This document shows positions 37,101-49,300 of a stretch of DNA of 64,000 nt, piece after piece. Origin of the DNA: Campylorhamphus procurvoides (lineage: Eukaryota > Chordata > Aves > Passeriformes > Dendrocolaptidae); contig WBMV01000259.1 of the NCBI GenBank assembly GCA_013396655.1, positions 621,392-685,391 of the forward strand, written 5' to 3'. Under the pieces are notes generated by a model that saw nothing but the letters and a program-made list of their open reading frames with translations, was not told where the DNA came from and made no database searches. Positions within the stretch are counted from its first letter, which is position 1. Each line of letters starts with the position of its first letter. A program made the position numbers and the translations under genes.

Positions 37101-40100
37101 TCTGGAGTTCTGTAGACTTCAAACAGGCCATACTTCAGCATGTATCTAAATGTTTGCAAGTACTAAGTCAATTTACAATTACTAGTAATATTTATAAACT
37201 GTGAAGCCTCTCATGGTGGTATGTTGTGAGGCTAACACAGAAAAACACATCACAAAGCTCATGGGATGGATAAGCAGTCACAGCTTCAGTCAGTCCAGAT
37301 GAAGATCTTACCAGTGAAAATGCAAGAAAGAGAAAGAAAGAAAAAATGCTTAAAGATTTGTATTATGAGAAATTGCTAGTAGAAAACAAGGAAAGACTGA
37401 TGCATTTGTGGAATCAAAAATAAAACTGGACAGTTCTCTGTGCTACACATTTTACGATGATAAATACAGGAAACTTTCTAATGTAATTGATCTAAGAGCT
37501 TTCAAAAGCTCTGGAAAATAGCATATACCACTCAGGTAACATATTTTTATAATATATGTATGGAAGAACAAAATAACCTACATTACAGTAGAATGCAGAT
37601 CCAGAAATGACCCACTAGTCACTCATTTCATTTCACGTTGTACAGCCTGATAAGGCTCTGGAAGGTTGAAAACAGTGCTTTCACAACACATTACTTCAGA
37701 AATTATGCAAATCCCTACTAAGGTCTCAAAATACCTTCCTGAGATTATCTGACTGCTTAAGTATTTAAGTTGCCATATAATTAAGAAGGTGTGGCATATA
37801 TAATTACTTGGAAATAGCTACTTTGTTGACAGTATTTTTGAGTCCTTTTCTTCCAAAAAACAAATACGCCACCAACCTCATACTAGAAAGATCACAAGAT
37901 ATTCCTTTTTATTCTTTCAGTGCTTGTGCAATAAAAAGGCCAAGTATATTTTTGAGTTTTAATGATGAATCAGCAGCTATTTTTAGAGCATTTAGGCTTA
38001 AAACAAAAGCATTTAATGATCTGATTTTACACTAAGAAATTCAATAGCCATTCCCTAGCATGCACATATACTTTCAGTGGTAAAATAAAGGAAAATATTT
38101 GTGTTTGATTAACAATTAGATTTATGTTCTACTCCTTGCTGTTCTGTAGAATTATGACGAGAGCTATTTAGAGATCAGAAATTCATTTCTACAACCCTCT
38201 TATGACTGCTCATCACGTAGTATATCAATAATACATCAAAAGGAAAACTATACATTCAGAGTGGAAAAAGCTATTTTTTATAGCAGTGATGTGTATTAGA
38301 TTATCAGTGACAATCTCAAAGTGTATCATCAGGTATTCACTGTAAAAGTCTCAAATGGTTTTTACTCTTGCTTTGACTGCAGCAAACACAGCAGCTAATA
38401 ATTTTTAAGTGTAAGCACGGTCAGAAGCTTGAATACAGTCAGATCAGGAATTAATAAAAGCAAAGTTTGAAATTGTAGTAAGCAGGCAATTCAACGTGAG
38501 AACTGGGACAAGACTTGGTGTCTTTCAAAGTAAAGGGGATTTTTCCTGCTGTTTCACTTAATCCAGCATCAGTCCAGCCTCACTCTTTTTAAAAAAAGGA
38601 TAGATTCAATAAGGAACTGAGTCATTGGATCACATATTGCTGTAATAACAAGCTTTGATGGAGTCAGTGCTCCAAGTAGAATCCAAACTGCTGTATTAGA
38701 CTTGGATTTCTGAAGCAAACAAACAAAAGTGTGTGTGAGTTATTAACTAGAAAGTGAAAACACAGATTGCAAAAGTCAGTTTTTAAACAAGCAGTATGGG
38801 AAACAGAACTACACAGAGCTTTGCTGACAGAAAGATATGGAAGAGCAACATGTCTCAAACGAGACAGGATCCTGCTTAATTGTAGGCACTTTATTCAGAG
38901 GTGACCTTGCAGCACCCCAAAACCCTCCCCTTTCCTTAACCAGCGTCTCTTTTTCAGAAAGGGATATGGATAAATGGATGGCTGTGTGAAGAGGAGAAAA
39001 CTGGGACAGCCTGTTGATTCCAGTTGAATGCTCTAGTCAGGCTTCCTTGCACAACCACAGGCAACAACTATTTCTTCTGCTACTGAATATCCCTGCATTT
39101 TTACAGAGCCCAAACATGTTAAAACTGCAGTTTTAATTAATTTAAAAATGCAGGTAGCAACTACAATAAGCCATTGAAAAGATGAAAAAGCTAGTGTTTG
39201 GTCCTCCATTATGCTTCAGTGTGAGGCTGGCAATAGACCGGCCAGAAAAGCTGAAACTGGGACAACCTTCTATGCAGAAAAAAAACCCAAAACCCACAAA
39301 CATGCAGAGCCCAGAGAAAAACAGGAAAGATCTAAGGACATTGACAACTTACAGGTGTTTCACATACAAGACAGACAAAAAAGAATTTACAGGAGCACAA
39401 GTTTGGACTTGTTTAAATATAAGTATCTGGGCCATACATTTCTTCTCTTTAAAAGTCTACCACCTTTTCCTACTCAAACTCTTCCACAAATTTCAGAAAA
39501 ATTATAGTATAAAACAATCTTTATTTTGAAAACTGATAGATGTTTCAAGAGACTACTAAAGGAGAGAGTGTTTTTCCTTAAAAACAAGCTAAAACCCAAC
39601 AATTCAACAAACAGAAAATTAGAAACCAGTCAATTTGTTTAAAATTCCTGGACAAATTTGAAGTAATTGTAGATACCTGGAAAATTGAACAAAGTGATAA
39701 ATAACTATGAATATGATTTGTTCATGACAGTCTATCAAACCAACCTCATTTCCATTTGTGGTTCCACAGACATAAACCACACACCTTCACTCAGAGATGC
39801 TTCTCTGTTTCACTGCCATTTTTGTAAGACATGGAACATTTTTATGAACAGAAACTCCATAAATCTGGTGCAAATTGGTCGTATTTAGAGGATCACTATA
39901 AGGAGTTTGCTATCCAACTGTATGCTTATATCAAACAAAACCACTCATACATGTCTATATTGTAATATTTTTGAGTAAAAGCTTGGAAACTATGCTCATA
40001 AACCTGCAGCTGACACAGGCTGGGAGAGACTGCAAAGAGTGGAAGTCAAGACTAGAGTTTGAAATCATTGTGAGCAGGGAGGGGGGGGCATGATTCTATA

Positions 40101-41790
40101 AACACTAGTAAAAGTTCTTTACTTAGCAAGAAATCAACTGCACAGAAAAGAGTAATTGTAATAAACTTGCAGAAGAGAAACAAACAGGCAGAGGAGATCA
40201 CAAGTAGAACATGTCAACAAGTTCATGATGTTGAAAAAGAATACCTCCCGCTGAGATCAGAAGAGCTGTCACCAGAGGAACTTTGGGGAGATGTGAAAAG
40301 CTTGAACAGGAGCTAGAGGGGTGCAACGACAAAAGGTCAGGTGTTCAGAACTGATTAAAAAAAATAATCCACCCTTTTAATAAAAAAACCCCAACAACAT
40401 GAAACAGAAAGATGGAACAAAAATATGGTAATGGTCTTAGTTTATGCAAGAGGGTGCTGCAAAAAGAAAGGGAACACTGCCCATATGCACTTGGAATAAA
40501 CAGGCTAAATTGCAGCAAAAGGTGTTTAATGCAAACATTCAAAAAAGGATAGTTAAGGACTAGACTAGACTGCCTGAAGAATGAGTGGAATCTGTGTTCA
40601 GGGCTCTAAGAACAGGTTATGCAAACATCCATTGAGGTTGTTTTCATAATAGTTTATTGTGCCTTGAGGCAGGAGGATGACTGAGAATCCATGGTAAGGT
40701 CACTTTTGGCTCTGTTGGTTGCTTTTTATTTGGGGGGAGGAGGTGTCAGGTGTAAAGCTCTGACACCCACATGTCATCAACCAACAAGCACTGAGGTTTA
40801 GGTATGCCTAGCAGCCCCTAAAACCAGCACAAGTGTTGTGTTTGTTATCCCTCCCATTCTTTCCATACACTGGACACAGCAAACTTGCCTTCACTAACAC
40901 TGGAGCCCAACCAGAGGGTTTTGTGTGCATTTGTACAAGTTTACCACAGTAAACCTGACAGCCCCAGTTAAAACTTTGCTGCACTCCTGAATTCAATATG
41001 CAAATAAAATACATTTAGGTCTTTTTCATGCACTGGTTAGATGTTATGCTTGCACAAAAATGTTTCTGTAGTCTAAGTTAAGCTGAAAAGTTCATTTATT
41101 AACCTCAAAGTCAATCCTATTGTATTTGATGTTATTACAAATTTTATCACAGATGATAGCATAAGCAAAAATATAAATTTCTTATGTAAGACTGCTCTTT
41201 TTATAAAATATACAATCTTGGTACCAAATGCAACAGCAGCATTATATAGCTAAAACTTACATGCAATTATCAGACCAAAGTGTGTTTTTAAGACTTCTGT
41301 ACATGTTTAACTTTTAAATACGTAATTTAACTCTTTGTTAACTGATAACTACCTAGTCAAAATATTACTTAAATACTTCAAGTGCATTTTGAAATAAAAA
41401 AAAGGGTAATGTGATAAATCTGTTAAGATTCAGGGCTTAATTTGCACAAAAGATTAACACAGATTTGTTAAATAAAATGAACCCTCATTCCTTTTTTCAT
41501 TTTTGTATGTATGCAATTCCTGAATGAAGAGACAAGACTGTTGTGACTCAAATTGATTTAAGTGTACTCAGATTCACAGATTTTGCCCCATTTGAAGATT
41601 TAATAGCAGCTGTAACATCTACTATTGTTCCCTAGGTAACTAGGGGGTAACACCTTTCATTACCTGGTATAAATGCAGCTTAATAAATCATAACAGGGAC
41701 TCTGCTAACAATTTAAAACACAGTCTACTTCTTGAACACTTCCAATTGTTCAAGGGTATTTCCTAAACTCCGACAAGTCAGTGGCCTCGA
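34162..41790. other. Intergenic region between RNF111 and SLTM
   Basis: About 7.6 kb of AT-rich DNA between the two CpG islands. There are short frames only (none over about 140 codons), with no recognisable protein, RNA gene or clear transposon. It probably holds shared or separate distal regulatory sequence, which I cannot identify by eye. Confidence 0.6.
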
Positions 41791-41794
41791 TCAA

Positions 41795-41990
41795 TTAGGT
41801 TGGAAACACCTTTGAGAGCACCGAGTCCAACCTATGGCCGAACCCCACCGTGTCACCGTCCAGTGTCTCCTTAAACACCTCAGGGACAGGGACGCCACCG
41901 CCTCCCTGGGCAGCCCATTCCCATACCTTAATAACCCTTTCTGTTAAGAAATTCCTCCTGATGTCCAATCTAAACCAGCTTTAAGACTCT
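41795..41990 (-). mobile_element. CR1 LINE 3' fragment, diverged subfamily, reverse orientation
   Basis: Plus-strand text aattaggttggaaacacctt, gagtccaacctatggccgaa, cctgggcagcccattcccat and aagaaattcctcctgatgtc is the reversed 3' end of a CR1 subfamily different from the other copies. It abuts the SLTM CpG island. Confidence 0.8.
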
Positions 41991-42245
41991 GTCCTCCCGC
42001 CCTGTCGCTGGCTGCCCGGGAGCGGCGCCCGAACCCACCTGGCTACAGCGGCCCGTCAGGGAGCCGCGGGCAGAGAGGTCACCCCCGCGCCTCCTTTTCC
42101 CCAGACTTAACGCCCCCAGCGTTGCCCAGAGGACACACAGCTCCACTGCCCTCTTGACTCGGGATGTCTCCCGGAGGGGCCGCGGCTGCCCCGCAGCCCG
42201 CCCGCGGTCGGGGGCTGCCCGTGCTGCCGGCGGGCCCCGCTGCCC

Positions 42246-42376
42246 CTCACGGCCCCCGCTCTCTCCTCTGCGATCCCGCTCCCCCCTCATGGATACCGAC
42301 CTCCCCTCACAGACAGCACTCCCCCCTCACGGACCCCGCTCCCCCTCACGGATCCCGCTCCCCCCTCACGGATCCC
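42246..42376 (+). repeat. 20-bp GC-rich minisatellite running into the gap
   Basis: About six and a half units of a 20-bp motif close to CTCACGGATCCCGCTCCCCC (units starting near 42246, 42266, 42286, 42306, 42326 and 42345). Later units are more alike and the array ends at the first N. Long frames through this stretch are artefacts of the repeat and the Ns. Confidence 0.85.
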
Positions 42377-42766
42377 NNNNNNNNNNNNNNNNNNNNNNNN
42401 NNNNNNNNNNNNNNNNNNNNNNNNNNNNNNNNNNNNNNNNNNNNNNNNNNNNNNNNNNNNNNNNNNNNNNNNNNNNNNNNNNNNNNNNNNNNNNNNNNNN
42501 NNNNNNNNNNNNNNNNNNNNNNNNNNNNNNNNNNNNNNNNNNNNNNNNNNNNNNNNNNNNNNNNNNNNNNNNNNNNNNNNNNNNNNNNNNNNNNNNNNNN
42601 NNNNNNNNNNNNNNNNNNNNNNNNNNNNNNNNNNNNNNNNNNNNNNNNNNNNNNNNNNNNNNNNNNNNNNNNNNNNNNNNNNNNNNNNNNNNNNNNNNNN
42701 NNNNNNNNNNNNNNNNNNNNNNNNNNNNNNNNNNNNNNNNNNNNNNNNNNNNNNNNNNNNNNNNNN
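42377..42766. other. Assembly gap, 390 N
   Basis: A run of 390 N inside the SLTM CpG island. It probably hides the rest of the minisatellite and SLTM coding exon 1. Confidence 0.98.
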
Positions 42767-43230
42767 CCCGGCGCCGGGCGGCCCCTGAGGGCCGGGCTGG
42801 GCCGGGCAGAGCTGGGCTCGCTGTCCCGGCCGGGCAGGGCAGGGCAGGGCCGGGCTGCCCTCACCGTCCCGCGGCCCCGCCCGCCCCGCCGCACCGTGTT
42901 GCTCCGGGCTGTCTGTCTGTGCTTCCCGGCCGCCTCTTTTTGGAGCTGCCCTCAGTGTCATCGTCGTGGCCTTCTAGTGTTACCTCTCTGGAGAGAAACG
43001 TGCGGGTCCTTGATAAGCTGTGCTCCCCGAGTGATATTTTATAACAGCTTAAACTCCCAGCCATTGCCGTTAGCGTTCCCTCCCTCTCCTCGAGCTTCAC
43101 GTGAAAGGTTTAACCCCAGAGTGTTTTATAAAATATGCTTTAGATGCAACAAGAATTGTTTGGCCCACAGTCTTCTGCTGTCCTGCTTCCCACTGAAAGC
43201 CATTAAAATTGTATTTTTTGTCCTATTTAG

Positions 43231-43318
43231 GCTATTGAAGAGGAAGGAGGTGATCCAGATAATATTGAAATAAGTGTTTCGGCTGACACGCCCACCAAGA
43301 AGCCAACTAAAGGCAAAG
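43231..43318 (+). CDS. SLTM: SLTM exon 2, end of SAP region
   Basis: The acceptor is TCCTATTTAG and the donor is GCAAAG|GTTAGG; phases are 0 in and 1 out. It encodes [20 protein letters not shown] and PTKKPTKGK. It directly follows the last SAP helix (SRLKQ in other vertebrates), so the preceding exon must carry the start and the SAP fold. Confidence 0.95.
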
Positions 43319-46300
43319 GTTAGGATCTGTTGATACACCTTATATTCTTCGGTAGTTTTACTTGCACGTATCACCTTAAAGAAGGACTATGGGACTGTGG
43401 CCTGTAGATGTGACTTTACTGTTAATGACTTGTGTCATGTAAGACTTATCTGTTTTCAGTCGCTGTATGTAGGCAGTGTATAAGGATGCTGGAGATAGAT
43501 ATATATGTACATGGAAAATGAGTGGGTTAAGAGATGTGAGTTATGAGGTAGTGACTGTACTACCTGCAGATCCTGGAGATGTGTAGATGAGCTGTGAGGG
43601 GTGTGGAGTGTGCTGTGTTAACAGAGATCCTGAACGTGGGGTGTTACAGGAGCTGCTGTGGGGCTCTGGTGCTGAGGATGAGTGTCTGTAGTGTCTGAAA
43701 GGAGCTGTGTAACAGCAGAAAGAGGGCCAAGAGGTTGTTTAGCCATGAGAAGGTGATGGGTGTGCAGTAGTACGTGGTAGGGGGTCACTCCCTGAAGGGA
43801 CTGTGTTGTGTGGGTTTATTAGTATGCTCTTTACTGAAGACGGCATTTAAAACGTGAATTTCCTGAATGGGAGCTGAAGGCTCGCTGTGAAAGGTCTAAT
43901 TAAGAGATTTTAGTTTTTCAGTTGTGAAAAATAATTACTTAGATTCTATACTGACCTGTTTGGAAGTGATTTTGTCAGTTCTGTTTTCTTTTGCCTGAGA
44001 ATTTAAGTATTGCTTTGTGAGTTTGGGCTCTAGGGGATTTTTGTTCAGGTTTTTGTTTTGGGAGCATCCATAATCAGGTAGTACTGGGAAAGGACGTGTC
44101 TGTTTTATACACAGTGTTTTTCATTGAACGTAAACACTGAGAGTGTTCATACATAGGCTATAGAGGCCTGTTTGGGAAATGAGCTATCTTGCCCCACTCT
44201 CGCTTGTCTTAGGCTGAGTTTTGTGGTGAAAATGATTATTCATGTTTTTGTCTGGCACTGTGAAGGGTAAAAGTAATAAAGTCTGTCTGCTTAGAAAATT
44301 TGAATAACTTATCTGTACATTAGAGAAGTGAAAGGAAACAAACTTTCATAATGTGGTTTCCTGTTCTTCTGTGGCATTACTTTATTCCCTGCATTTGAAA
44401 GGTAACTGATACGTAAGAAAACTACATGGAAGCCACATAAGGAAATTCTTCCACAATTTTTCATGGAGAGATCTAAATGGCTCCACGTTCTGCTGTGACA
44501 AACACTTCTCTTATCTGCTGCTTTTTATCCTCCTGTTCTCCAAACTAGCGTCATGATACGTGTGCTGCTCTTATACTGGCTTCTTGTGTAGTTACACCAT
44601 TTTGCTTCTGCAAAGGTAGTTTGCCAAGCAGTGCTGCTGCTGCCGCCTGGGGCAGGGCCTCATAGCTGTTCCCTGCCACCTCTCCCGTGCAGCTGAATCG
44701 GAATGCGTCTGACATGTGCCTTCTTGGGGAACTTCAAAGGAAAATACAGCGTTTGTGAGGTTCTTATCAGCTCACTTTGCAAGCTCAGGACTTTTACCTC
44801 CTTGCTTTTTAGATTACAAAAGTCTTACGAGCAAATTTTGTGCCAAAAGTACGAGAGGTTTGTGCTGTATTAGTCTTCAAGTGTGGACAAGAAAAGTTCA
44901 CTCATTAGTCTCAGGAAAATCTTTTTATCTTAGTGGTTTAGTTCTAACTGTGTGAAATAATAGATTGTTCGATTTTTAACTGTTCCTTGTATGTGTTAAC
45001 CTGCTGATTCAAATGTTATTTATCTGTCTCTCTGGTGCTTTCAGATGAAATATATTACTAGCAACCGGGAAGTATTCCTCAAAATTTGGAAATCTAGCAC
45101 TCAGCAGTCTTTTCCCTAACGTAGGGAACTTTCGAAGGGAGATGCATGCCCATCAACTGAATTCAGAAGGACTCCATTTTCACTTAAAGTTAACCATCTT
45201 CATTTTCCTAGTGTTTATACATGTTTTCACTGTGAGAAGGGTTGCCTCCCTACTGATTTTGCCCACAGATTGCTCCAGGCCTTTTGCTAATGCTTGTTTC
45301 CACCCACAGCTTCAGACTGATACTGTTTGGTCTATAATTATTTTACTGCTGGACAGCAGTTGAATTAACAAAGTTACTACTTTTATAGTACTCTTTTTCT
45401 CCATGCTATTATTGCTGTACAAAGGAGAGTAGGAATATTAGATATTGATTTACGAAGAAAATACATCTTCAGAAAAGGCCAGGGAGTTGAATTGATGGAT
45501 AAATCTCCTCATAGAAAGGCCAGTGAGAGGGAGGAAGGGAGTTTTCCTTCTGAAAAGTCAGAGTACGTCAGATGGCTGTAGGGGCTTAAATTTGAATGTC
45601 TTCTGTAGTCAGTTTTACTGCAGCTATTTTGGTCTGTGGAAAATGTGTGCTGTCTGTTAGAAAAACCTGATCTGGAGTATCGATACAGGCTGAATTAGAG
45701 TGGGAATGGTGTCTGTGGGGGAGAGTGATACATTTTTTGCTCTTGTTGCTTTTTTTGTGTGTATGTGTACTAAAAGGGAAACGAATAGGAACAAGACTAA
45801 GAGTGGGACTGAGTTTCATACAACATAAAGTGCTTGTAGAAGGATGCTGTAATCCAGTCAGAATCCTTGATCAATCCTGTATGTAAAGTTAGTCAAAATC
45901 TAACACTTTGTCAAGAAGCTACTTTAAATATTTGGGGTAAAGAACTGCAGAACAGCAGATCAGAAGAGACTATAGGTAAGATCAGTTGGTTTTGCCAATT
46001 TAAGACTGAAGGTTTTAAGATGGAACAAATGCCAAGTGCTCTATCTTTAGGTGCCTCTCCACACTAGAATTTAGCAGCTATGAACAAATTTCTGGTTTTG
46101 TAAAAAGAGACAGTTTTTGGAAAAAGCTTCCCTTTTTGAGCCTGGACATTCTGCTGTCTATTCTGATATGTAGAGGAAGTTACCTAGCTGCTCGTATGAA
46201 ACACTTTTCAAATGTCTCTGATGCAAATACTCCTTTGGAGCATCTGCAGTCAAAATGTTGTTGAATATTGATATATTATAACTTGGTCATTGAAACTTAC

Positions 46301-49300
46301 TTTCCTGACAAGTTTTGGAATTAGTGTGGATGAGGAACAGATTTTAGATTAATGATTTTTAACCTCAGAGCATTAATGTGAGCAGAGATGTTTATTTGCT
46401 TCTCTACAAGTTTCTAAGGCCAGTTAGACACCTATTAGTTTGTTTTAACTACCACTATAGTTTCCAACTGAATTTCCAATTTGACAATACATTTCTTAGA
46501 TCAAATGCCCACAACTGACAGTGGCTGGCTTGTACTATTGTCCAAATAATTTTACTTTTTTATTAAAACTGTTTAGTTTCTTAAAAAAAACCTCCAAAAC
46601 AGCAGAACAAACCAAACTAAGCTGTACACTGTTGGTCCTCAAAGGCCTTTCTTACTAAAAGCAGTATCGTGCAGACACTGTAGAAGACTTAAATTATTCT
46701 TGTTCCCCATGATACCATTTCAGAATACAGAAATAGAACAGGATAACTTACTTTTGTTAATACTGTGGCAAATGATACTATTCAAATTGCAGCAGACCTC
46801 ATAACACTATAAAGAGTTTATTCCATTGTAAAGATTTTCTTCTCCCTTCCTTATTTTTACCTCCTAGCCCATGTTTTTGATGACTGTTTAGCATCGGGTG
46901 TGACAGAAACCCCCTTGGGGGTTTCAGTGGGAATACCAGAAGAGATACAAACACCAAATCTTCCAAAATGAGTGTGTCACCCTACTTCTGCTTGAAATGA
47001 ATGCAGATGTCTTGTTCAAGAGTTGTCCACAATACACTCTTCTGTTATGCTGTAAACACTTAGCCTGAATTTCTCATGTAGAGAGCCGTGAATAGATAGA
47101 ATAAGCTTATGCTACTGTAAATGAGATGAAAGCTGTACCTGCGTAATGTGAAACCAACGTTTTAAAGATGTTCTAATTCTTGTACTTACAAGGAGAATAT
47201 TCATTCTCTGTGCAAATAGTCTGTTGCAATTTTATGGTGTGTAGCAATTGCCATTGCCAGCAAAGGGAGTAAAGGAGTGCCATCATTGCAAGTTGAATTA
47301 GTGTTTGTGTTGTTAGGCACCCAGATTTGTGGTGAGTGCTGTGTACACCACTGACATTTTCAACAGCCACTGCTTGGATAAACCTGTACAGAAATCTTAT
47401 CATCTGTTGGCAGTTTGTGTGACCTGAGACCAACTGTGCCTGTTGTCTGCAGAAGGTCCAGCTATTCTGGTTGTGATTAACATACCCTTTACTTGGGTTG
47501 ACACTGGTCTGGAGTAAGTTCACAGAAACAGTTGCTTTCTGCAAGGTGTTTGTGGCAATCTGATTTTAGCTATGTAAAGTTAATAGCCAAGTGTGCTTTT
47601 CAGTAGCCCCTTGTGGGTGAGTATCAGTCTGGACAAATTTTGGACTTTAGTGGACGCTGGCTTTGTGGCAGGTTACTGTACCAACACCTGAAAAGGATCT
47701 GTATCAGAACCCTGAGGAGCTACTTTTGAGTAGTGTGACTCTTACCAGAGCAAAGTAACCTGAAACACAGAACTGAGAGGGAGAGCAAACTTCTACCACT
47801 TCCTACCTTGAAGCTGAAAAGTGAAGGTCATTGTTCAGGTCTGGTTATACGTCAGGACAACCTCCAGAACTCAGGAGTAAATGGGGCTTCCTGCAAAGAT
47901 AGAGTAAAGAAGGACTAATGAAATCATGTATTCCTGTCTGTCTTAATCTAGCAGCAAACAGAAGATACTACCAGCTTAATTACTGAATGCTGTAACTTCC
48001 TCGTGATGAGGACCTGTCAATAAAATACAGTTCTCTAGCTTCTGCTGCAGAATGGTGGGACTAACTTGAGGTAGCTTTGTCTGGTTTTTTTTTCCCAATT
48101 CCCTATAGAGTCTCAGTTCAAGTTCACCTGCCATATTTCCTCAGGCAAAATGAGTGAATTTAAATAGCTTTCATGATAGTATATTCTAGATACTTGATAC
48201 TATTCTAAATATGTCTAGCATCTGCTGTGTGTGCTTGCCTGTCTCTGTGTATGATTAGGTAGATATGGGATGCAGGAGAAACTTGGTCTTTCAGGTTTAA
48301 CAAATTAATTGAAATGTGAGAGGGGTAAAACAGAAAACAGTGGAACATGTGTAGAAATCCTTGTTGTTTCTCAGTGCGTTTTATTTATGTTGAAGGTACC
48401 TGAGGCTGTAGATTCTATCACAGTATGCTAAAACAATAGCACAAAATTTGGGTTAATCTTGGTTTCAGGCATCAGCTGTGATGCACATCAAAAACTCTTT
48501 CCAGTGTAAGTGCACTCCTCTTCCTGAGGAGAGCTAGCTTCCCTTAGTATGCCTCTGCAGCTGGCTTTTTGCAATGAAATCTCACAAATCTATTGCATTA
48601 CAAGGATAAAACAGGAATTTTGGGCATTTTTGTTTTTTTTTTTGTTTTAAATGAAGTCACTGATTTTAGATCTGAATGTTTCAATCTTGTGTTTTACAGT
48701 CATAGAAATAGTATCTGCCATGTGTCTTTTCCTGGAGACTGGTGTGTGTCTGCACTGAAAACAACAAAGTGCTTTTTCCAGGAGTGCGTTCAGACTGCTG
48801 CCTTGCAGGGAAATGAGTAGAATCAACTGGAATTCAAGCAAAACCAAAACAGTAGCCTCTCTTCTTGCCCCATAGTTGAGTGTTTTCCAGCTTTGAAATG
48901 CAATTTAAGAACTGTGTACAAAAACCCATGGAAATTAATGGCTGACAAAAATTGACTTTCCAGCTAGCAGAGAGGTTCATACTGTATCCAACTTTGGCTT
49001 ATGTTTTTCTTTTATATTCCTTTTGAATATCTGTCGAATTGATTTAGCCATTCATTAGAGGATGAAGGGATGAGGGAAGACGCAGTGTCAAAAAATAAAG
49101 CATTAAGTGCTGATTATGACTCCCGTGTCATTTGCATTTGAATTGGCACAGAGTTTCAGTAGAAGATACAGTAAAGCCACTTCCTAACAGAGCTGCTTTT
49201 GTGCCCCCTGCTACTGAGAACTGTCGCATAGGCTGATCTTTGATAGACTGAATCAAAGAGATACAACGCTCTTCACAGGGGCTGTTTGTGTGGAGATACA

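Larger units (their letters stand above)
41990..42960. promoter_or_regulatory. CpG island, SLTM promoter and missing first exon
   Basis: Strongly GC- and CpG-rich sequence on both sides of the 390-N gap, just upstream of the first visible SLTM exon. It fits the SLTM promoter and exon 1. No start codon followed by SAP-domain sequence is visible outside the gap. Confidence 0.8.

Noticed and set aside
42154..43273. Open frames of 182-369 codons spanning the N gap
   Set aside because: They are open only because the Ns have no stops and the flanks are a GC-rich minisatellite.
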